Source: Sphingopyxis sp. QXT-31 (GTDB lineage: Bacteria; Pseudomonadota; Alphaproteobacteria; Sphingomonadales; Sphingomonadaceae). Taken from it: a stretch of DNA of 64,000 nucleotides. Where the stretch lies: positions 1,798,001 through 1,862,000 of the forward strand of contig NZ_CP019449.1 in assembly GCF_001984035.1 (NCBI RefSeq). Direction: 5' to 3'. Position numbers and translations under genes: made by a program. The notes under the pieces are model-generated. The model had not been told where the DNA came from. It was given only the letters and a program-made list of their open reading frames with translations, and ran no database searches. Every line of letters starts with the position of its first letter. The stretch's first letter is position 1. Positions 1-8,026 of the stretch are shown piece after piece.

Positions 1-1
1 G

Positions 2-763
2 GCGACCCAGCTGAAGCGCAACAGCAAATATAGCGAAGCCGAATGGACGGCGCGGCAGGAACTGGCCGCCTGCTACCGCATCTTCGCGATGATGGGCTGG
101 GACGAGATGATCTTCAACCATATCACGGTGAAGCTGGAGGATCAGGAAGGGGCCTTTCTGATCAACCCCTATGGCATGCATTTCAGCGAGGTAACCGCGT
201 CGAGTCTGATCAAGATCGACATCGACGGCAACAAGCTGGACGAGGACAATCCCTGGCACGTCAACAAGGCGGGCTTTGTCCAGCACAGCCTGTTCCACCG
301 CGTCTTGCCCGATGCGCATGCGATCATCCACACGCACACCACCGCGACGATGGCGGTGTGCGGGCTCGAGGGCGGGCTGCAGCCGACCAATTTCTATGCC
401 TGCAACTTCATGGGCCAGCTCGCCTATCACGACTTCGAGGGCGTGACGGTGCGCGAGGAAGAAGGCGAACGGCTGGTCGAGCATCTGGGCAACAAGCGCA
501 TCCTGATGCTGCGCAACCACGGCCCCGTGGTGATGGGCAAGTCGCTCTCCGACGCCTTCATCAAATATTGGGCGCTGCAGCGCGCGTGCGAGATCCAGCT
601 CGCGACGATGAGCATGGGCAAGCCGATCCTGGTCGATGAAGAGGTGATCAAGGTCCACCAGCGCGACCTGTATATGGCGGCGATCCCAGGCCAGTCGGGC
701 AAGGCCGAATTCGATGCGATGGTTCGCAAGGTCGACAAGATCGACACGAGTTGGCGTGACTAA
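2..763 (+). CDS. Class II aldolase/adducin family protein (5' end outside window)
   Basis: The frame is open from base 2, so the start codon lies before the window; 253 residues are visible. The protein has the class II aldolase/adducin fold signatures: a His-rich stretch IHTHTTATMAV in the middle, and RNHGPVVMG later, which in the family supply metal-binding histidines. Family members act on phosphorylated or unphosphorylated sugars, but many sphingomonad copies have no proven substrate, so none is assigned. An ATG at 89 lies inside the conserved domain (it is preceded in frame by residues such as ACYRIFA) and is unlikely to be the true start. The next gene downstream is separated by a REPIN-like repeat, so an operon link is uncertain. 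Confidence 0.85.
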   Translation, partial: ATQLKRNSKYSEAEWTARQELAACYRIFAMMGWDEMIFNHITVKLEDQEGAFLINPYGMHFSEVTASSLIKIDIDGNKLDEDNPWHVNKAGFVQHSLFHRVLPDAHAIIHTHTTATMAVCGLEGGLQPTNFYACNFMGQLAYHDFEGVTVREEEGERLVEHLGNKRILMLRNHGPVVMGKSLSDAFIKYWALQRACEIQLATMSMGKPILVDEEVIKVHQRDLYMAAIPGQSGKAEFDAMVRKVDKIDTSWRD

Positions 764-793
764 TCGGACTTCCTTCGGGGATAGGGCGACGTT

Positions 794-883
794 GATAAAT
801 AGGGACAGTCCCTATTTGATCGGGCGCGCCGGTTGCCATTCGAAGCAACATTGGGAATTAAATAGGGACTGTCCCTATTTATC
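794..883. repeat. REPIN-like inverted repeat doublet
   Basis: Two nearly perfect palindromes, AAATAGGGAC-A-GTCCCTATTT at 797-817 and AAATAGGGAC-T-GTCCCTATTT at 860-880, are arranged head to head. With the flanking GAT/ATC they form 24-bp inverted repeats (794-817 and 860-883) around a 42-bp spacer. The spacer holds another small stem (GTTGC/GCAAC), so the whole unit can fold into one long hairpin. This is the architecture of REP doublets mobilised by REP-associated tyrosine transposases. No such transposase lies in this window. The right arm ends 9 bp before the next start codon. Confidence 0.8.
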
Positions 884-892
884 GGTCCTTGC

Positions 893-1438
893 ATGACGCG
901 CTTTTCGGTCAACGACCGCCCGATCGAATATCGGATGGATCCCGAAACGCCCCTCCTGTGGGCGCTGCGCGATGCGTCGAACCTGACCGGCACCAAATAT
1001 GGCTGCGGCACCGGCGACTGCGGCGCGTGCACCGTCGATATCGACGGCGAGGCGATCCGCAGTTGCCTGGTCACGATTGCCGAATGCGAGGGCCGCTTCG
1101 TCACCACGATCGAGGGGCTGACGCGCGACCGCAGCCACCCGGTGCAGCAGGCGTGGGTGGCAGAGCAAGTGCCGCAATGCGGTTTCTGTCAGTCGGGAAT
1201 GATCATGGCCGCGGCCGCCTTGCTGCGCACCAACAGCAACCCCAGCGATGCCGAGATCGACGCGGCGATGACCAACATCTGCCGCTGCGGCACTTATCCG
1301 CGCATCCGCGGGGCGATCAAGCGCGCCGGGCGCGTGCTGCGCGGCGAGGAGCGCATCGCCGCCGCGCCGCCGCCGGGCATCCGGCCGCAGGATGCCGCGG
1401 GGGCGGTGCCCGCGATGCGCGCGCCGCCGGAACGCTGA
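893..1438 (+). CDS. (2Fe-2S)-binding protein, small subunit of a molybdenum hydroxylase (IorA/CoxS-like)
   Basis: This 181-residue protein has both [2Fe-2S] cluster motifs of the xanthine oxidase family small subunit. The plant-ferredoxin-type cluster is C38, C43, C46 and C58 (CGTGDCGAC). The helical-bundle cluster is C96, C99, C130 and C132 (CGFC and CRC). It would pass electrons from a molybdopterin large subunit, as in isoquinoline 1-oxidoreductase or aldehyde dehydrogenases. No large-subunit gene is adjacent in this window, and the protein has about 25 extra C-terminal Ala/Pro-rich residues compared with the usual 150-160. The start is weakly supported: no Shine-Dalgarno is visible because the repeat arm ends just upstream. 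It may work with a distant partner or be an orphan. Confidence 0.8.
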   Translation: MTRFSVNDRPIEYRMDPETPLLWALRDASNLTGTKYGCGTGDCGACTVDIDGEAIRSCLVTIAECEGRFVTTIEGLTRDRSHPVQQAWVAEQVPQCGFCQSGMIMAAAALLRTNSNPSDAEIDAAMTNICRCGTYPRIRGAIKRAGRVLRGEERIAAAPPPGIRPQDAAGAVPAMRAPPER

Positions 1439-1574
1439 ACGCCCTCGCCCGTTCATCTAGCTGAACCACAGGCAACAGCGCGGTCAGCGATGACTCATCT
1501 TGCCACCCGTAAATATCGGTTCATCTTCCCGGTCGGCCGTCCGCCGCCCAAGGGAAACCGAGGAGTAAGGCAAG

Positions 1575-2558
1575 ATGAAGAAGTTTATCGGAGGACTGCT
1601 GATCGCCGCAACCATGCTGACCCCGGTTGCGCCGGTGTTCGCGCAGGCGCGCGAAGGCCAGCAACTGGCACAGCGCGGCGACGGTGATCGCGGCAATCGC
1701 GGTGGCAACCGCGGCAGCACCAACCGTGGCGGGGGTGGCGACCGTGGTCAGCGCCCGCAGGCGCAACGTCCGCAGCAGCCGCAGGTGCAGCGCCAGCAGG
1801 TGCAGCGTCAGCGCGATGCCGCACCGCGCCCGCAACAGGCACCGCAGCGCCGCGACTGGTCGCTAAACCGCGACCGCGGCAACGCGCAGGTGCAGCGTCA
1901 GCAGGTCCAGCGCCAGCAGTGGCAGGGCCAGCGCCAGCAGGCGCAGCGTCAGGGCGGCAACGTCTATGATCGCAATCGCAACGGTCAGATCGACCGCCGC
2001 TGGGACCGCAACCGCAATGGTCAGGTCGATCGGCGCTATGACCGTAACGACAACAACCGCGTCGACCGGCGTTACGACCGCAATCGCAACGGCGACCTCG
2101 ACCGCCGCTGGGATCGCAACAACAACAATCGCATCGACCAGCGCGATCCCCGCTATGACCGCAATCGCGATGGCCAGATCGACCGGCGTTACGACCGCAA
2201 CGACAACAATCGCGTCGACCGCCGCTATCGCGACAACGACCGGCGGAACAACTGGAACCGCGAATGGCGCGGCGACCGTCGCTACGACTGGCGCAGCTAC
2301 CGCGACCGGAACCGGAGCTATTACCGCCTGCCGCGCTATTACAATCCGTATCGCAACCGCGGCTACACGCGCTTCAGCATCGGCTTCACCTTGGGCTCGC
2401 TGTTCTACAGCCAGCGCTACTGGATCAACGATCCCTGGTACTACCGCCTGCCGCCCGCCGACGGGGGGTATCGCTGGGTACGCTATTACAACGACGCGCT
2501 GCTCGTCGACACCTACAGCGGCGAAGTGGTCGACGTGATCCACGATTTCTTCTGGTAA
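1575..2558 (+). CDS. RcnB-like secreted protein with Gln/Arg-rich region and seven acidic 12-residue repeats
   Basis: A 327-residue exported protein with a signal peptide (MKKFIGGLLIAATM, cleavage after about VFAQA24). Residues 26-128 are low-complexity Gly/Arg then Gln/Arg (VQRQQ units). Residues 131-218 are seven tandem repeats of the form [YW]DRNxNGxIDRR, whose D-x-N-x-[ND]-G-x-I-D core resembles an EF-hand or dockerin calcium loop. The C-terminal part (about 245-327) resembles the RcnB/DUF-type domain, with FSIGFTLGSLFY, a Tyr/Trp-rich stretch and a conserved end YSGEVVDVIHDFFW. E. coli RcnB is a periplasmic nickel/cobalt homeostasis factor; that role is not shown here. The start has a GAGGAG ribosome site about 10 nt upstream, and a terminator follows the stop. 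Confidence 0.75.
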   Translation: MKKFIGGLLIAATMLTPVAPVFAQAREGQQLAQRGDGDRGNRGGNRGSTNRGGGGDRGQRPQAQRPQQPQVQRQQVQRQRDAAPRPQQAPQRRDWSLNRDRGNAQVQRQQVQRQQWQGQRQQAQRQGGNVYDRNRNGQIDRRWDRNRNGQVDRRYDRNDNNRVDRRYDRNRNGDLDRRWDRNNNNRIDQRDPRYDRNRDGQIDRRYDRNDNNRVDRRYRDNDRRNNWNREWRGDRRYDWRSYRDRNRSYYRLPRYYNPYRNRGYTRFSIGFTLGSLFYSQRYWINDPWYYRLPPADGGYRWVRYYNDALLVDTYSGEVVDVIHDFFW

Positions 2559-2587
2559 TATTCCTTTCGGTTATCAGACGACAAACT

Positions 2588-2612
2588 GAGGGGCCGGTTC
2601 GACCGGCCCCTC
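2588..2612 (+). terminator. Rho-independent terminator after the RcnB-like gene
   Basis: An 11-bp perfect stem (GAGGGGCCGGT/ACCGGCCCCTC) with a TCG loop begins 29 nt after the stop codon and is followed by TTCTT. It isolates this gene from the amidohydrolase downstream. Confidence 0.8.
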
Positions 2613-2678
2613 TTCTTATGCGCTTGCCCTCCCCCGCCCGGCGCGCCACCATGGCTTTACAAAGCAGGGGAAAATCGG

Positions 2679-3950
2679 ATGCGTAAACTCGGACTCGTCG
2701 CCTCGGCGACGCTCGCGCTCATGAGCAGCGCGGCTTATGCCAAGACCAGTGTCATCTACGCCGGACGCGTCATAACCGACGCCGACAAGCCCGCGCTCGG
2801 CGCGTCGACCGTCACCGTCACCGACGACCGCATCGTGTCGATCGCCCAGGGCCGCGCGCCCGCGCCGGCCGGTGCCGAGATCGTCGACCTCGGCGACAAG
2901 ACGCTGCTCCCCGGCCTCATCGACCTCCACGTCCACCTGACCGGCGATCCCGGCGGCGATTATCGCAGCGAGGCGGTCGATCCCGACGAATGGGGCGTCG
3001 TCGTGGGGGTCAAGAACGCCGGGATAACGCTGCGCGCGGGGTTCACAACGGTGCGCGAGGCGGGGTCGGGGCAATATAGCGCCTTTTCGCTCCGCCGCGG
3101 TACCGCGAACGGCTTCATCCAAGGGCCGCGCATCATTGCCGCGGGCCCGGCGCTGTCGATCGTCGGCGGGCATGGCGACGTCACCGGCTTTCGCGAGGAT
3201 GTCCATGGCGTGCTCGATTATGGCTATACTTGCACCGGCGCGACCGAATGCGCCGAAAAGGTGCGTAAGGCCTCGCGCGCTGGCGCCGACATCATCAAGA
3301 TCACCGCGACCGGCGGCGTGCTGTCGCAGCAGGGCCGCGGGCTCGAGGGGCATTTCAGCAAGGCCGAACTCGACAGCATCGCGGCCACTGCGCATTCGCT
3401 CGGCCTCAAGGTGATGGCGCACGCCCATGGCGCGCGCGGGATCGAGGATGCCGCGGCGGCGGGGATCGACACGATCGACCATGCCACTTTCGCCGACGAC
3501 GCGGCGCTGAAGGTGATGAAGGCCAAAGGCACCTATCTGGTCCCGACGCTGATGGCGTTCGAGGGGATCAAGGAACGGCTGGGCAAGGGCATCTATACCC
3601 CGACGGTCGAGGCGAAGGTCCGCATGACGATGGGCAGCGTCGGCAAGGCCGTGACCCGCGCCAAGGCGCTGGGCGTCCCCGTCGCCTTCGGCACCGACGC
3701 CGGGGTGTTCGAGCACGGCCAAAACGGCGGCGAATTCGCGCTGCTGGTCGCCAACGGGCTGACCCCCCGCGAGGCGCTGGCCAGCGCGACGACGGTGGCC
3801 GCAAAGGCGCTGTCGATGGAAGGCGAGATCGGCCGCATCGCGCCGGGGATGTCGGCGGACATGATCGCGGTTTCGGGCGATCCGCTGGCCGACGTGCGCG
3901 TGCTGGAAAAGGTCGACTGGGTGATGGCGCGCGGGCGGATTGCGGATTGA
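2679..3950 (+). CDS. Secreted metal-dependent amidohydrolase (Xaa-Pro/Xaa-Arg dipeptidase-like)
   Basis: This 423-residue protein has a signal peptide (MRKLGLVASATLALM, cut after about SAAYA21) followed by an amidohydrolase-superfamily barrel. Metal ligands are visible: HVH at 84-86, the likely carboxylated lysine K207 in IIKITATGG, H248 and H250 in MAHAHG, H268 in DHATF and D340 in AFGTDAG. The order and the ATGG and TDAG motifs match imidazolonepropionase-like exported peptidases, such as the Caulobacter enzymes that hydrolyse dipeptides with C-terminal Arg or Lys. The exact substrate is not deducible. The ATG is preceded by AGGGGAAAATCGG. The gene stands alone between a terminator and a palindromic repeat, and probably acts in the periplasm on peptides. 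Confidence 0.82.
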   Translation: MRKLGLVASATLALMSSAAYAKTSVIYAGRVITDADKPALGASTVTVTDDRIVSIAQGRAPAPAGAEIVDLGDKTLLPGLIDLHVHLTGDPGGDYRSEAVDPDEWGVVVGVKNAGITLRAGFTTVREAGSGQYSAFSLRRGTANGFIQGPRIIAAGPALSIVGGHGDVTGFREDVHGVLDYGYTCTGATECAEKVRKASRAGADIIKITATGGVLSQQGRGLEGHFSKAELDSIAATAHSLGLKVMAHAHGARGIEDAAAAGIDTIDHATFADDAALKVMKAKGTYLVPTLMAFEGIKERLGKGIYTPTVEAKVRMTMGSVGKAVTRAKALGVPVAFGTDAGVFEHGQNGGEFALLVANGLTPREALASATTVAAKALSMEGEIGRIAPGMSADMIAVSGDPLADVRVLEKVDWVMARGRIAD

Positions 3951-3995
3951 GGCGAAGGCTGGTTACGGGCGATTGCGGACGTTCGCAGGGTTATA

Positions 3996-4154
3996 CTCTC
4001 TCCCCTTGAGGGGAGAGATACGCAGGCTTGGCAGCTTGCTGCCTAGCCGGAGTTGAGAGGGGTTTCCGACCGCCAGCGTCCAAGCACCCCTCTCCAAGCG
4101 TCGCTAGCTCCTGACGGAGCAAGCTGCGCTATCCTCTCCCCTCAAGGGGAGAGG
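3996..4154. repeat. Intergenic palindromic element, family B copy 1
   Basis: An approximately 159-bp unit bounded by self-complementary ends: TCTCTCCCCTTGAGGGGAGA at the left and CCTCTCCCCTCAAGGGGAGA at the right, the latter followed by GG. Inside are further inverted stretches, including GGAGTTGAGAGGGG against CCCCTCTCC. Its ends and internal layout match the copies at 29639 and 63049. It lies between the convergent amidohydrolase and the GGDEF-EAL gene, and its hairpin ends could serve as a bidirectional terminator. It encodes nothing. Confidence 0.75.
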
Positions 4155-4195
4155 GCTTTACGGCAGCTTCCCACCCCAAAGCCGCCGCTTGTTGC

Positions 4196-6835
4196 CTACG
4201 CCGCCCGGTCGATCCGCGCCCGCACCGGCGCCGGGGCCACATTGCCGATGAGCGCCGCGATCTCGACCGCCTGTGCGAATTGCACCCCGACGCGGTTCTG
4301 CTCGGACCAGCGCGCCTGGGCATCGACGATCAGGTCGGGGCCGAATTCGAGGCGGAAACTGGTGCCCTCGGGGACGTTCCACAGCCCCTCGATCAGCGCG
4401 CCGCGCGTCGAGACGTTGCGGATGATTGCCTCGTAGCGATATCCGCCGCTTTCGACATGGATCGTGCGGAAGGTCAGCCGGCGCGGCTCGCGCGCGCTCT
4501 TGTAGCCCTCGGCCGACACACGACCGCCGCCGCTGCGGATAAGGTCGAGCGCATCGGTCAGCGCCATCGGCTTGCCATAGATATAGCCCTGGACATGGCT
4601 GCAACCCAGCCCGCGGATCAGCTCGAGATCGTCGTGCGTCTCGACCCCCTCGGCCGTGGTTTCCATCTTGAGCGCCGCGGCGAGGCCGACGATCGACGAG
4701 ATGATCGCGGCGTTCATGCTGCTCGGGTCCGCGGCGCCGCGCACGAAACTCTGGTCGATCTTGATCTTGTCGAACGGCGCCTTTTTCAGATAGCCGAGCG
4801 CCGAATAGCCGGTGCCGAAATCGTCGAGCGCGAGCCGCACGCCGGTGCGTTTCAGCCGCTGGAACATCTCGAGATTTTCAGGGCTTTCGTCGAGGAAGAT
4901 GCCTTCGGTGATCTCGAGCTCGAGCTGCTCGGGGCGGATGCCCGCCGCCGAGACCGCACCCATGATCGTCGCGGGCAATTTCTCGTTCGCGAACTGGCGC
5001 GGCGAGACGTTGACCGCGACGCGGTAGTCGGGGCCCAGCTTGACGATCGCATCGCAGGCCGAGCGGATGATCCATTCGCCGATCGGGACGATCAGGTTCG
5101 ATTCCTCGGCTATGGGTATGAATTTCGACGGGCTGATCATCTCGGCGTTGCCACGCTGCCAGCGGATCAGCGCTTCGAACCCCGACACGCGCTCGCTCGC
5201 GACGTCGACGATCGGCTGGTAGACGAGGCGCAGCTCGTCCTTCGCCAGCGCGTCGCGCAACGCATCCTCGATCGCCTTCCTTTCGCTCGCCTGGTCGTGC
5301 ATCGCGTCGGCGTAGAAGCGATAGACACCGCGCCCCGCATCCTTCGCGGCATAGAGCGCGAGGTCGGCGTTGCGCACCAGCGCCGACGAGGGCACCCCCG
5401 CACCTTCGGACACCGAGATGCCGATCGACGAACCGACGCGCACCTGCTCGCCCTCGATCGCGAAGGGCTTGGCGAGGCTGAGGATGATCGAGTTGGCGAT
5501 ATTGGCCAGCTTGTCGGGCTGGGTGATCTGCGGCAGCACGATCTGGAACTCGTCGCCGCCGAGGCGCCCGACCTGCCCCTTGTCGCCGATGATCTGGGTC
5601 AGCCGCGCCGCGACCTGCTGGAGCAATTGGTCGCCGACGGGGTGGCCGAGCGTATCGTTCACCGCCTTGAAGCGGTCGAGATCCATCAGCAGCAGCGCGC
5701 AGGGTTGCGGCTGGCCGATATGATTGCGCAATGCGCGTTCGAGCAGGTCGGTGATGTGGAGGCGGTTGGCGAGCCCGGTGAGCACGTCGTAGCGCGCGAG
5801 CTGGTTGATCTCGCGCTCGGACTTCTTCTTTTCGGTGAGATCGGTGCCCGACCCGCGAAACCCCTGGAAATTGCCGAGCTCGTTGCTGATCGGATGGCCC
5901 GAGATCGACCACCAGCGCTCCTCGCCCTGCACCGCCGCCTGCACAGTCAGCTCCTTGAAAGGCGTGCGCGACGACAGGCTGAACCCGAGCGTGCGCTCCT
6001 CGCTCTCGTCGTTTCCGATGCGCTTCCTGATGATGTCAGTGAAGGGTTTGCCGATCAGGCTGCTCGCCGAACGGCCGAGCTTCGCCGCGACGGTCTGCGA
6101 GATATAGACGAGCTGGCCGTGGCGGTCGGTTTCCCAGAACCAGCCGCGCCCCGCGCGTTCGAAGTCGCGCACCAGGTTGAGCGCGCGTTGCTGCTCGCTC
6201 GCCGCCTTCCGCTTGGCACGCCGGGTGCGGTTCTGGTGACGGACGTCCTCGCGCACCATCACGATCAGCAGCAGCAGGAAGATCATCGCCGCGAGGGCGA
6301 AGGGCACCGACGCCTTGCCGATCGCTCCGCCGAGCGCGGTGGCGCCCGCGAAGGTGAAGAAGGCGGGGCGCGCGATCGCGACGGCCGACGCCGCAACAAG
6401 CACCGTTCCTACCCGAATCGCCGAGAACGCATCGACATAAGGGCCACCCCCCATCCCTCCGCCATTCACGAACATCGCCACGCTGGTGAGCATGGTGCCG
6501 AGCGCGATCAGCCCCATCACCGTGGTGCACCACAGCCCGATTCGTTCGGGGAGTCCGCGATGCGGCGACCGCGACAATTGGCCGATCACGGTGAGGACGA
6601 GGTCGCAGCCGATACCGAGCCCGAGCACCAGCCATTGCGACGGCCGGTCGAAAAAGCCCGGAAGTCCGGGGAAAAAGGCGCAGGCGAAATAGACGAGGAC
6701 GCGGCTGACGAGGACATAATGCCACAGCTGTGCGACGCGCGTCAGGCGCGTCACAAACTCCGGTGAGTCGAACAGCGATTCGTCAGGCGACGTTTCGCTG
6801 GCCACCGGCCTCACTATGGCCCGCTTTAATCCCAA
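4196..6835 (-). CDS. Membrane-bound GGDEF-EAL-PilZ cyclic-di-GMP signalling protein
   Basis: An 879-residue protein. Residues about 35-195 hold five or six hydrophobic segments (for example 102-122 and 176-193). A PAS-like domain spans about 215-335 (GWFWETDRHGQLVYIS). The diguanylate cyclase domain at 345-510 has an intact GGDEF (426-430). The phosphodiesterase domain at 520-765 has EAL (554-556), DDFGTGYS and TTAEGVET. A PilZ domain fills 782-860, with REPRRLTFR and NVSTRG as the c-di-GMP-binding signatures. No RxxD inhibitory site precedes GGDEF. Both catalytic motifs look intact, so net activity cannot be predicted; the PilZ domain suggests product sensing by the same chain. The gene is divergent from the desaturase. 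Confidence 0.9.
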   Translation of the reverse strand: MGLKRAIVRPVASETSPDESLFDSPEFVTRLTRVAQLWHYVLVSRVLVYFACAFFPGLPGFFDRPSQWLVLGLGIGCDLVLTVIGQLSRSPHRGLPERIGLWCTTVMGLIALGTMLTSVAMFVNGGGMGGGPYVDAFSAIRVGTVLVAASAVAIARPAFFTFAGATALGGAIGKASVPFALAAMIFLLLLIVMVREDVRHQNRTRRAKRKAASEQQRALNLVRDFERAGRGWFWETDRHGQLVYISQTVAAKLGRSASSLIGKPFTDIIRKRIGNDESEERTLGFSLSSRTPFKELTVQAAVQGEERWWSISGHPISNELGNFQGFRGSGTDLTEKKKSEREINQLARYDVLTGLANRLHITDLLERALRNHIGQPQPCALLLMDLDRFKAVNDTLGHPVGDQLLQQVAARLTQIIGDKGQVGRLGGDEFQIVLPQITQPDKLANIANSIILSLAKPFAIEGEQVRVGSSIGISVSEGAGVPSSALVRNADLALYAAKDAGRGVYRFYADAMHDQASERKAIEDALRDALAKDELRLVYQPIVDVASERVSGFEALIRWQRGNAEMISPSKFIPIAEESNLIVPIGEWIIRSACDAIVKLGPDYRVAVNVSPRQFANEKLPATIMGAVSAAGIRPEQLELEITEGIFLDESPENLEMFQRLKRTGVRLALDDFGTGYSALGYLKKAPFDKIKIDQSFVRGAADPSSMNAAIISSIVGLAAALKMETTAEGVETHDDLELIRGLGCSHVQGYIYGKPMALTDALDLIRSGGGRVSAEGYKSAREPRRLTFRTIHVESGGYRYEAIIRNVSTRGALIEGLWNVPEGTSFRLEFGPDLIVDAQARWSEQNRVGVQFAQAVEIAALIGNVAPAPVRARIDRAA

Positions 6836-6950
6836 TCCCGCTGTTCCCGTAAGTGTCGGTCCTATTGGCGATTTCTGTGCCAGAAAGGGGTTTCCAAAAC
6901 CTTATGCCGGGGCCGCGTAGCGCCACGTAGTTGCTTCATAATGGGAGGGA

Positions 6951-6979
6951 TTGGGTTTTCCTTCGCAACGGACTATAGT
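6951..6979 (+). promoter_or_regulatory. Candidate sigma-70 promoter giving a leaderless desaturase mRNA
   Basis: TTGGGT at 6951-6956 and TATAGT at 6974-6979 are separated by exactly 17 bp. Only six bases separate the -10 box from the ATG at 6986, so transcription would begin at or next to the start codon. No Shine-Dalgarno is visible before this ATG, which fits leaderless initiation. Confidence 0.5.
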
Positions 6980-6985
6980 CGCGCC

Positions 6986-8026
6986 ATGCCTGCCGTACGC
7001 CTTCTGCCGCCGACCCGGTTTTTCAGTCGCGACGAATGGGGCGCGATCACGCGTGTGTCGCCGTGGCGCGGCATCTGGCTGGTCGCGCACGGCTGGATCG
7101 TCAGCATTGCTGTGGTCGGGATGGCGGCGTGGCTCGCGAATCCGCTCGCCTGGCTCGCCGCGATCATCCTCGTCGGCGGGCGGCAGCTGGGTTTCGCGAT
7201 ATTGATGCACGACGCTGCGCACGGAGCACTGCACCCCAATCGCAAGCTCAACAATTTCCTCGGCGACTGGCTGACCGGCGCGGCGGTGGGCTCGGACCTC
7301 ATCGCCTATCGCACCTATCATCTGCAGCATCACAAATTCACGCAGCAGGCGGAGGATCCGGACCTCTTGCTGTCGAAACCCTTCCCCACGACCCGCGCGA
7401 GCCTTTGGCGCAAGGTGCTGCGCGACCTGACCGGGCAGACCTTCTTCAAGCAGCGCGTCGCGCAATTCGGGCTGGCGATCATCGGACTGAAGGCAATGCT
7501 GCGCGGCGAAAAGGCCGAGAAAGGCCGTGCGAGCACGCGCGCCGGCACGCCGTTCAACAAGCAGTCCGACGACGGCGTCACCGCGCCCGCGGTCGACGCG
7601 GCGGGCGCGATGGCGGTGACGCGCGCGGTCGGGCGTTTCCTGGCGGTGCAGGCGGTTCTGCTGGCGCTGTCGCTGCTGCTCTATGGCTGGACGCCCTATC
7701 TGCTGTGGCTCGCGGGGCTCGCGACGACCTTCCAGCTCTACCTGCGCATCCGCAACATCGCCGAACATGCGTGCACCACGACGGGCAGCGACGATCCCTT
7801 CAGCCATGCCCGCACGACGCGCGCCGGCTGGATCGCGCGCGCGACGGTGGCGCCCTATTGGGTCAATTATCACGCCGAGCATCATCTGTTCATGGGGGTG
7901 CCCTGTTACCGGCTGCCCGCGGTGCACGCCGCGCTGGGCCGGGCAGGCAAGCATGAGGCGATGACGATCGCGCCCGATTATATGGTCGTGTTGCAGCAGG
8001 TGACGTCGCGGCCGGCGGCGGCTTAG
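6986..8026 (+). CDS. Fatty acid desaturase, membrane-bound di-iron type
   Basis: This 346-residue integral membrane protein has the three histidine boxes of the acyl desaturase/hydroxylase family: HDAAH early, HLQHHKF about 45 residues later, and NYHAEHHLFMG near the C terminus. They coordinate a di-iron centre that inserts a double bond or hydroxyl group into acyl chains. Hydrophobic segments surround them (residues about 27-60 and 210-240). An ATG at 6941 would add 15 residues. ATG 6986 is preferred because a sigma-70 promoter ends six bases upstream of it and because the chain then begins directly with the conserved FFSRDEW region. The downstream bufC gene is convergent and overlaps by four bases. 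Whether the substrate is a phospholipid acyl chain or a hopanoid/carotenoid cannot be told. Confidence 0.85.
   Translation: MPAVRLLPPTRFFSRDEWGAITRVSPWRGIWLVAHGWIVSIAVVGMAAWLANPLAWLAAIILVGGRQLGFAILMHDAAHGALHPNRKLNNFLGDWLTGAAVGSDLIAYRTYHLQHHKFTQQAEDPDLLLSKPFPTTRASLWRKVLRDLTGQTFFKQRVAQFGLAIIGLKAMLRGEKAEKGRASTRAGTPFNKQSDDGVTAPAVDAAGAMAVTRAVGRFLAVQAVLLALSLLLYGWTPYLLWLAGLATTFQLYLRIRNIAEHACTTTGSDDPFSHARTTRAGWIARATVAPYWVNYHAEHHLFMGVPCYRLPAVHAALGRAGKHEAMTIAPDYMVVLQQVTSRPAAA

Noticed and set aside
1965..2228. The tandem 36-bp repeats as a CRISPR array
   Set aside because: They are contiguous without spacers, lie in an open coding frame, and encode 12-residue protein repeats.
4280..6766. An 828-residue open frame opposite the GGDEF-EAL gene
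   Set aside because: Antisense shadow; Arg/Asp/His-rich composition typical of reverse-complement GC-rich coding DNA.
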